Positions 56,589 to 64,000 of a DNA stretch of 64,000 bases are shown piece by piece (position 1 is the stretch's first letter; each line of letters begins with the position of its first letter). The notes below the pieces were generated by a model that was not told the DNA's origin, ran no database searches, and was given only the letters and a program-made list of their open reading frames with translations. The position numbers were made by a program, and so were the translations under genes. This stretch comes from Ryuthela nishihirai (Eukaryota; Arthropoda; Arachnida; Araneae; Heptathelidae), in NCBI GenBank assembly GCA_038380435.1, contig JAWZYU010000765.1:1-64000 (forward strand), read 5' to 3'.

Positions 56589-59500
56589 TTTCAAAATTCT
56601 TTATTAGTCCATGGTAACAGTTATACAGTGATAATTTTTGGAATGATGAATCGTGAAGATAGTAGCATAAAAGCGAGATAGAGGGCACAGCAAAATTCTT
56701 CTGTAGACAAAGATCTTCAGCCCACTGTACAAAATCAGTAAATTACAAAATTTGGCGTGATAGGCACTACAATAATCTTCAAAAACAATTGTCTTCAGCC
56801 TATCTAACAAATATGTCGGTGATGGGAGTGTGGCCCATACTAAGAGTATATTGTAGACAGTTGACAGTTAACGTTTAACTGAAAAGCAGCCGTGCCTTGG
56901 ATCAGGAAAGCACTGGGTGGAGACGGTGTAGGTGGTAGCCAACGGTTAAGCCAACGCAGAAGGGAAGGGAAGGCAGCGGGGGCCAGGGGTTCATCAGACC
57001 TGGTACTGCCTGCGGCCGGTGATATGTTCCACATATATGTTCCGTGACCAGGAGATGGTTTGGGAAACTAGCAGTTTCCTCATCAGTTTGGCATATTGTG
57101 TGGAGATGCCCAGGCTTCTGATTGTTGTTTCATTATTCCTATCCCAGGAGCCAAGGGAACCAACAATGATGGTTTCCACGGTTGCGTTGATCCCTTTGTC
57201 CGCAAGGTGGTCAACAATGGGTTGGTACTTTTCCACCTTACGTTGCTTGGCCAGTCGAAAGGAGTTCAGACCGTCTTCGAATGGAACGGTGACATCCACA
57301 ATGTGTATCCTGTTATTCCGATCCATTAGTGTCAAGTCTGGCCTCAGATTCTGAGGGATATCTGGAAACCTCTGATTCACCCTCACATCACGTGAGTCGC
57401 GGGGAAGGGCCTTAACAATGCGACTCAGTACATCATTGTGCCGCCGTTGCCAGGCGTCTGCGTGGGGAGTGCAGTGATTAAGGACATGGGGAACAGACTC
57501 CAAAGGGTATCCACACCTCCTACATCCACGGTCACCTTGGCCGAACCGTCTTGCTCCGTTGAGTTGAAGGCAGCCACAGAACCGGAAGTGGCCGCCTTTG
57601 GGGATAAAGTGGTTTGAAGAGTTGTGGGCCGAGAAGCATGGACTTGTTTTGCCCTGGTCGGGCTTTCTGCCAAGGCATGAGAGGTAGTGAAGGGCGAGAG
57701 AGGTTTTTAGTTGCTTGGTGGCAGTGTCTCCCCCAGCCGGTGTGATGTAGATAGGAAAGTCGGCGTTCCCAAGCCTAAGCTGAATCTCCTCTCTGGCAGA
57801 AGCATATGTCCAGCTGATGTTGATTTTCTTGGCCATTCTCTTACAGGCCGCTCTAGAGGCAGACCACACAGAAGCAATGTCGCCGCCATCCCTTGAAAGA
57901 CCATTCTCAGAGCTCCCGTTGAGGTAGCCAAGGATGTCGTCAGTGGTGGGGGCTCTGCCGAGTTTCCTCTTGACCGCAGCAGAGAGAGAGGACAGGGCCA
58001 AGGCGCTGGTCACGGGGTCATTGGAGGACAGTAGCTTGAAAGCATGGCTGATCCTCAGTATATCGACCATGTCGCAGAGTTGGAGGATGCCAGCACCACC
58101 CTTCCAAGTTGGGATGTAGATAATCTCATTGCTGGCCCTCGATGGCAGATTGAGCCAGATCTTCAGGTTCTTTTTGATAGCTTTGTCGAGGGATCGTAAG
58201 TGCTTCTTTTGGACGAAGCTATTTGTCAAGAAGAACTCGAGGCGTGGCAGAAGAAAGGTCTTGGTTGCGTGAATTTTCTGCCATGGGGCAAGGAGTGACG
58301 TACTAATTTTCCCCAAGTCAGTCAGTGTACTGGCGATGCGTTCCGTGGGCGTCTGGTCGCACTTGAAGCCCAGTGGCGTTCCCAGGTAGGTATAGCTCTC
58401 GCCTTCCTTCAGTGACTTGATGGGAGTGTCATTGATGCGGAAAGTTGTGGCCTTGGCCCTTCGACCCTTCCGACAGTCGAGGGGTTGAGCCGCAGGTTGG
58501 CAGTGGAACATGCCAGCTGGATAGATGTAATCAGATCTTGCAGGCCAGTGGGGGATTTGCTGATGACGACCATGTCGTCAGCAAATAACAGGATGGGAGG
58601 AAGTGTAGACTGTAGGATGGAGTAACTGGCTTGTGTTGCGCAGGCCGCACGGATGATCGGTTCTATGGCTAAGTTAAAGAGCAGGGGGCTAAGCGGGCAT
58701 CCCTGCTTAACTCCGAAGTTCATAGGTAGCGGACGGGTCCATCCACCCACATGACGAACTCTGTTAACACATCCGGAGTAGAGATCTTGTATGATGTTGA
58801 GCAGGGGTAGTGGCAGGTGTAGATTCCGAAGGACAGCAAGAATGTATTCATGGGATATGGCCCCAAAGGCGTTCTCCAAATCCAGCCAGGCCACACAAAC
58901 TTCACGGTTATTTCGGCGGGCATCACTGATGATTTGCTGAAGGGTAAAATTTTGCTCAGCATATCCATCGAATTCCCGGAAGCCCTTCTGGCATGGCAAG
59001 AGGATATTGCAAGATTTAGCCCACGAGTCCAATCTTGTACAGACAAGGCCTGAGTAGAGCTTGCTGACTGTGGACTGCAAGGCTATGGGTCTCCAGTTGC
59101 TGGGGATTGCAACACTGCCTTTCTTATGGAGTAGGATGACATCCGCTTCTTTCCAGGAGGATGGAATGCGTTGAAAGGTGAAGCAGCGGTTAAAGATGTT
59201 GCAAAGAACCAAGCAACCTGGGTCCATCTTCTTTAGGTCATTGTAGAAGAGGCCATCGGGGCCGGGGGCAGAGTTGGGGAAGTGGCAGAGGCGCTCCAAG
59301 ACTTCATGCGGTGTGAATGGGGAAGTCAACTGGGTGGTGACATCAGGTGGAGGCAGGTCAACAGGGAGTGGTGGGAGCATCGAAAGGTCCACCTCCTTGG
59401 ATTTGTAGACGTCGGTGAAGTGTTCCTCGAGGACCTTACAGTCGATGTCACACATGGGGTTGCTGCTTTCAATGATGGATCGGATGGCCTTCTTGGCGTT

Positions 59501-60897
59501 GGTGTAGTACAGCTTCTGTATACGTGACGCCTCTTTAGCGTTATAATTAGCTGTGGCCGGGTGGTGCAGGTTTACATTACTGGGCTCTCTAGGTGTTGGT
59601 TGAGACGATCGACATAGCAGGTGCTTATGCCTTCGGCCCAAACTGCCAGCGACCATAGCGGTAAAGTCGTTTACCGTAACCTCAAAGTCGTGCCAGGTGG
59701 AGGTGGCGTCGAGTCGCTCAAGCCATGTTTGTTGGGTTTGGCTGGGATGACGACCAGCAGGAACGTCCTCAAGTATCTCAACCCATTCGTTGTCGCCGGA
59801 GGCATCATGTGGTGAGATGGGCACATTCTCCGCCAAGATGTTCCCCGCGGAGTTGGTCAGAGCAGTGGGGCAGGCAGGTTGAGGAATGGTGGCCGAGACG
59901 TCTAAGGAAGGGGCTGCGTGGACATCAGGAGTAGTCGCCAACCCGATGTTAATGGAGGGCTCCACCGCAGTATGGGTTCGCTCAAGAGCAATGCAGGTGC
60001 TTCGGTCCAGGACAGAGGCCATGGTTGCATTCCAAAGCTCGTCGTTGAAAGCAGCGACTTCCAGGCTCCTCAATTGACTTTGGAGAAGGGATCTCGGGGC
60101 GGAGACATTGATGGAGACCGATGGAGTGATAGGTGCAGTGTGCTCAGGAGTGCTGGCGAGGATGGGTGAAAGCTGCCGGCCGACAGGTGGAGGGGTGTAG
60201 TGTGTTGTAGCAGGAGTGACGAGAGGAGAGCGGGCGCAGTCCAGAAGAACCGATGAGGTGAAAGGCTGTTGAGGTGCGACTGGAGGATGGGCAGCGGAAG
60301 CAGTCGGAGAGATGGCCTTTGGAGGTTCATAGGTGAGAGTAGTGAGATCAGTGGCGAATGAGACGGAGGAGGATGCAGCGGTGGAAGGCTGTGAAGGCGT
60401 GGCTAAGGATGAGCATGTAACATCCGGGTGTGCGGTTCTTAAGTGCTTGTTGATAGACTTCCTGTTATTTACAGTGAAGGAGCACATCCGACACTTCAGG
60501 AAATAGTTGAAATCTGGGTGCTTCAACTTCAGATGCTTAGCCAGGTCACTATAGGTCTTGTAAGAGCCGGCGACTCGTATTCCTGGTTTGGAAGAGCATG
60601 ATGTGCACTTGAAAGAGTCAAAGGGGAAAAGGATGGGATAGTCCTTCATGTTGGTTCGCCAGGAGAGTAACGATGAAAGTTTTCAGTGAGCGTTGACAGA
60701 TGGCGCCACAATACGGGCGGTGAAACAGTCGAGCGCCTTCTCGGCCTCAAGGCGGGAACCGCACGAGGAAGGTTCGAAGCCTTTAAGAGGCCCCCTTGGG
60801 AGTTGAGCGTAGCTCGGTTTACTTTTAATACTATACTCACCAAGGGGGTGGCTCCACTGATGCGGTTCCGGTCATCCGTCTAAGGTCCAGCGTCAGA
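56589..60897 (-). mobile_element. Unit O: autonomous Utopia-type element
   Basis: A 4.3 kb unit. The 5' module (60700-60890) carries GGAGCCACCCCCTTGGTGAG, GAGCTACGCTC and CCAAGGGGGCC, shared with units F, H, I, J and K, and GAGGCCGAGAAGGCG (60723-60745). Hairpins: GGGCACAGCAAAATTCTTC...CTTCAGCCC (56680-56725) and GATAGGCACTACA...CTTCAGCCTATC (56758-56805). AATAAAG follows before the junction. Confidence 0.85.
56994..60649 (-). pseudogene. Unit O ZF-RT-RLE polyprotein, inactivated by deletions
   Basis: Starts MKDYPILFPFDSFKCTSC; fingers C15, C18, H39, H44 and C53, C56, H69, H74. Pro-rich spacer, then QSQLRSLEVAAFNDELWNATM (shared with zinc-finger-only units) and WLERLDATSTWHDFE. RT: APGPDG, NWRPIALQSTVSKLY, QKGFREFDG, AWLDLENAFG, GVKQGCPLSPLLFNLA, FADD near 58.58 kb. 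Near 58.47 kb about eight codons (the KCAT-H block) and the frame are lost. After the switch the frame runs to 56994 with CRRCGYPLESVPHVLNHC and RPDLTLMD...VDVTVPFE. A further in-frame loss of about ten residues precedes GCLQLNG. Inactive, but it may still donate or receive shared RNA ends. Confidence 0.85.
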
Positions 60898-60916
60898 TTA
60901 AGCTGATAAGAACAGA

Positions 60917-63053
60917 TAAAAATTGTTTATTAATTCATGTTTCAAGTACAAAGATTTGTTAATATATATCATGGTTTCGGCTTCACGGCTCATATAAAAG
61001 TCATACACAAATCTTCAGCCCGTCCTGGCACAACATTGAAACACAATAAAACAATAGTCATTCACCCAAAGGGCATAAGACATAATCTTCAGTCCCAAAG
61101 TAGTTTAAAATAGGGACGCACAATCAAACGCGTAGTTAGTTTCGGCGAAGAGTCATACAAAATATATCAGCCCCTTGGGGCACACACAAAACACTAGCAC
61201 AGAGTCTTCAGTCCCCGTCAAAAAAACCGAGGACACACAGTCAAACGCGTAAAAAAAAAACAGTCCAGTAGTCATAAAAAGAGTAAAATTTTTAATCAAT
61301 TCTCTTCTACAATAAAGATTGTAGAATCGTGTCCATATCTATTAAATTAAAAACCCGTGCCCCGGTACCATCTCACCCTCAATCCAGGAGTAACCCAGCC
61401 CCAGGGAAGGTCAGTCGATCTCTATCCAGAACAGTCCCTCCATACCCGATTATCGATAACACCCTTACCAGCCCCACCCATATGAACATTCCCATACATA
61501 GCCTAGTTAAGTTATAAGATATAAGCCCCGGGAAAGTCATTATCCGGACCCAGGACCCAGGCAAAACATTCTCCTCGACGGACAGCACCGTCTCCCCTCC
61601 AAGGAAGTTCACCCCTAAGCGCACAGATTAATTCCGGAAAAATATTCAATTGCAATTAATCCGTGAATTGGTCCATTTATTGCAATTAATCCTTTTATAT
61701 ATTATCTCCTGATACTTCATGAATTAGTTCCTCCGAGGGAACCTTCCAGAGACAAATGCATCATTATCAACCAGTACTTATATGTGAGTGGAGGGGGGGG
61801 GGTTTAAGTCCTTGGGCCTTTTAAACCCCCAGAACCCCGGCGAAATAGTATCCCCCACGGACGGCACCTCCCCACTATTTGAGTTCCCGTACCAACGCAC
61901 AGAATTCCAGGGCCGTATAGATAGCCCAACCCTGGACCCTGGCAAAACAGTGTCCCCGACGGACGGCTCTCCAGTTACTCAGTTACCATTTACAAAAAGT
62001 AGTTTCTCATGTCCGTCATCCTCGGCGGCAGGAATCCAGCTCTCATTTATACTGCCTCAATCCCGTGACATGCTCTACATATATGTCACGTGACCATTCG
62101 ATAGTTTTGGAAACCATTAACTTTCTCATCAGCTGGGCATATTTTGACGAAATTCCACAGCTAAGCAGAACCGGATCATTCCCTGGATCCCAAGAGCCCA
62201 GTGTACCCACAATCAGGGCATCCACAAAGGCAACCATTCCCTTAGATTTGTAGTGATCTACGATGGGGAGATATTTTTCTATCTTCCTGTTCCTTGCCGC
62301 CTCAAAGGCTGGAAGTCCATCCTCGAACGGAACGGTGACGTCGATGACATGTACTATGCCATCTCTGCCGGTAAATATCAGGTCAGGACGAATATTTTCA
62401 TTGATGTAGGGGAATTTTTCATTACATCTGATGTCTTTTGTTCCCCTTGGCAGAGCCTTCTTGAACCTCTCCACGATGTCATTGTGGCGGCGCTGCCAAG
62501 CCGCCGCATGAGTAGTACAGTGGTTTAGCACGTGAGGTATGGTTTCGAAGCCATAACCACATCTGCGGCAGCGCTTGTCCCCTGCTCCAAATCTTTTTGT
62601 TCCGTTGAGGTTTAAGCAACCCAACCGAGCTCTAAAAACAAAGCGCCAATCACAGAACCTACTAAAATTTCCCGAGCTGACAAAGTGATTGGACGCCTGG
62701 TGGGCAGCAAAACAGTGGGATGTCTTCCCTTGGTCCCGCTTTGTGCCTAATAGAGTTAGGTACTTCTCCGCATTTGTAGCTTTCAGGTGCCTGGTCAACT
62801 GCTTCCCTCCGTTCTCCAAACAGGACCAGGCCTGATCACTCCCCTCATTTAATGTTAACTCAAGTTCACCGGTGGAAGGCACGGTGGCCCAGCCCATTAC
62901 TATCCGGTTTCTCAGTCTTCTTGAGGCAGTTCTTAATCGAGACCAGGTTGTTGAAATGTCTCCACTTTCGCGCCGGAAAATTCCTGTAGACACACCGTTC
63001 AAATAATCAGCTAATTCCTGGAACCCGGGAAACTCACCAGTTTTCCTCCGTTA
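60917..63053 (-). mobile_element. Unit P: 5'-truncated autonomous element with a long 3' UTR
   Basis: Only the RLE-containing C-terminal part of the ORF remains (62043-63049), ending at a perfect foldback. The 3' UTR is ~1.1 kb, two to three times that of B, G or O. It holds hairpin words (CTTCAGCCCGTCCTGGCAC near 61013, CAGCCCCTTGGGGCAC near 61170) and three degenerate copies of a block containing CGACGGACGGC (about 61550, 61835 and 61945). Confidence 0.75.
62043..63049 (-). pseudogene. Unit P RLE domain fragment
   Basis: The 319-aa frame from 63002, plus in-phase sequence back to 63049 (RRKTGEFPGFQELADYLNG), aligns with residues ~590-861 of unit G. It contains RFCDWRFVFRARLGCLNLNG, the CCHC motif CRRCGYGFETIPHVLNHC, the nuclease core RPDLIFTG...IDVTVPFE, RKIEKYLPIVDH and the terminal WSRDIYVEHVTGLRQY. 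This is the only copy whose endonuclease reads through to the natural stop without a break, but RT and fingers are gone. Confidence 0.85.
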
Positions 63054-63082
63054 GGAGGAAAACTGGTGAGTTTCCCGGGTTC
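63021..63082. repeat. Perfect 29-bp foldback at the orientation switch
   Basis: GAACCCGGGAAACTCACC... (63021-63049) and its exact complement (63054-63082) flank GTTA. The left arm is coding sequence of unit P. The right arm joins plus-strand unit Q. Both the size and the 4-base centre resemble the foldback at 33480-33556. Confidence 0.95.
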
Positions 63083-63597
63083 TACTCAGCTGCGGCGTCT
63101 CCAAGACCTACGCGCAGACTATGAGGAAGCTGATGGTGTCAAAGACCATCGAGTGGTCCAGGGACATTTACGTCGAACACGTGACTGGCAATCGGCAGTA
63201 TACGACCACTAACACCTCTGCCACCTAACCTGTTACCCCCCTGGCTTCATCTCCGATCGGCCTTCTAAAGTGCCCCATGGGGACGAAAAATTCGCTACAA
63301 TTGTTGTTGGTGCCTACGCTAGGCCGAAGACAAACATAAATTTCACTTCCAAAAATTTATTATTTTTTAAACGCGTCTGTCAGTGCCCCACAGGGACGAA
63401 GACAATTGTAAATTTCACTTTCCCAAATTTTATTATTATTCTAAACGCGTCTGTTAGTGCCCCTCGGGGACGAAGATTCCTGTAATTCCTCTGGTTGTGC
63501 CTATTCTAGGACGAAGAACACCTCTACTGTTATGCCTCCATAGGCTGAAGATTATGTATTTCAAAATTAATAATTGGCTTAATAAAGCTTTTTCAAA
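63083..63597 (+). mobile_element. Unit Q: 3' end of a plus-strand autonomous element
   Basis: From 63091 to the TAA at 63226-63228 the plus strand encodes CGVSKTYAQTMRKLMVSKT and WSRDIYVEHVTGNRQY, the C-terminus of the RLE protein. The 3' UTR has six hairpins in a row (GTGCCCCATGGGGACGAA, GTGCCTACGCTAGGCCGAAG, GTGCCCCACAGGGACGAAG, GTGCCCCTCGGGGACGAAG, GTGCCTATTCTAGGACGAAG, ATGCCTCCATAGGCTGAAG). AATAAAGC and the U2-like word at 63598 follow. Confidence 0.85.
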
Positions 63598-63616
63598 TCT
63601 GTTCTTATCAGCTTAA

Positions 63617-64000
63617 TTGCTTTTTATTATATTACATGTGCTCTTGTTTTTAGACTTATACTTGGCTTTTTTACCATTTTAGTGTTTTTTGAGCTTGCAG
63701 ATTGAGATTTTTTTGACGCCTGGCCGAGAAGCGGTTACCCGTGCCATCTGGTGATTGCTGACTTCCCTTTCGTCTTGATGGTGCCGATGGATTATCTACT
63801 TTCGTTTTGTTGAGCCTCGAGTTTTCCGACTACCCGACGGCTGTGACTCTTGGCTGGTTTCTCTGGTTCCTCCTGCTTCGGGTTTTACGATTACCTGACG
63901 TCTGAGCTGAGAGGAGCTGTTCTACTTTCCGTTTTTTCCTGCCTCAGGTTTTGGAGTGCCTGGCCTTGCTGAATGCCGAATGATCTCGGGTTTTCTTTCT
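63617..64000 (+). mobile_element. Unit R: 5' leader of a plus-strand element
   Basis: Begins directly after the inverted U2-like word. GACGCCTGGCCGAGAAGCGG (63717-63737) and GCCATCTGGTGATT match the leader of unit A (20520-20560, opposite strand). No ORF has started by the window edge; the element continues beyond it. Confidence 0.75.

Larger units (their letters stand above)
20653..63616. repeat. U2 snRNA-like 19-bp word at every unit junction (17 copies)
   Basis: TTAAGCTGATAAGAACAGA or a 1-2-base variant lies at 20653, 25215, 27934, 30421, 33215, 33599, 35654, 43262, 45219, 47646, 49485, 51179, 53352, 54403, 56570 and 60898, and inverted at 63598-63616. A partial copy is at 33564. In element sense it reads TCTGTTCTTATCAGCTTAA, matching U2 snRNA nt ~39-57 (recalled human numbering; one mismatch to human, and none I recall to fly U2). 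U2 sequence does not continue beyond it on either side. It sits directly after each element's AATAAA-containing 3' end, as a target or target-site duplication would. Confidence 0.9.

Noticed and set aside
25095..60862. U1 snRNA genes: the plus strand shows ATACTCACC or ATACTTACC-like words followed by G-rich sequence in several units.
   Set aside because: Similarity to U1 stops after about ten bases, no Sm site or U1 stem-loops follow, and on the sense strand of the elements the same word is simply a 5' splice-donor-like GGTGAGTAT or GGTAAGTAT.
20530..63740. Functional U2 snRNA genes.
   Set aside because: Only the 5' end-like word (antisense to the elements) and the 19-base junction word are present, in opposite polarities to each other and about 100 bp or more apart. 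No branch-recognition segment, Sm site or 3' stem-loops were found.

Overview
The window is eukaryotic repeat DNA from an animal. No host gene with exons could be supported. An arthropod is likeliest but not proven: the background is AT-rich, there are tRNA-derived SINEs, a Tc1-type transposon remnant and an RTE-like LINE, and the U2 snRNA-like motif carries the AGCTTAA variant that I recall from insect U2.

Positions 1-18.7 kb are ordinary, decayed repeats. There are three broken copies of one RTE-like LINE (about 0.56-2.85, 2.88-4.40 and 12.99-14.34 kb), three copies of a ~375 bp dispersed repeat, one decayed Ty3/gypsy-type LTR retroelement (8.4-12.07 kb) abutting a 5'-truncated Tc1/mariner remnant (12.07-12.73 kb), three copies plus a fragment of a tRNA-derived SINE, several foldback elements containing tRNA-like halves, and a 40-bp minisatellite.

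Positions 18.7-64 kb are very different: an uninterrupted cluster of about eighteen related retrotransposon units, almost all on the minus strand and head to tail. Every junction between units carries the same ~19-bp word, TTAAGCTGATAAGAACAGA on the plus strand. Read in the sense of the elements this is TCTGTTCTTATCAGCTTAA, which matches U2 snRNA nt ~39-57. The autonomous members encode paired N-terminal zinc fingers, a non-LTR reverse transcriptase, a CCHC motif and a restriction-like endonuclease. That architecture, with the U2 target word, identifies them as Utopia-type elements (NeSL/R2-like, RLE class).

The cluster holds three kinds of unit with common ends. (1) Autonomous elements: B, G, O, with P and Q truncated. 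(2) Zinc-finger-only units (C, D, E, L, N, perhaps A) that lack RT and endonuclease but keep the same paired zinc fingers, with the metal ligands at the same residue numbers as in the autonomous protein, followed by divergent acidic domains. (3) Units with no convincing protein (F, G0, H, I, J, K, M) that share the 5' and 3' ends of the autonomous elements. Most units end in small hairpins whose stems covary from copy to copy, followed by AATAAA and the U2-like word. The simplest reading is serial insertion into the duplicated target at each junction, with class 2 and 3 units mobilised in trans through the shared 3' hairpins. All autonomous copies here carry disabling changes; the zinc-finger-only ORF of unit L (454 aa) is intact. 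Near 63.05 kb the array flips orientation at a perfect foldback and continues on the plus strand.
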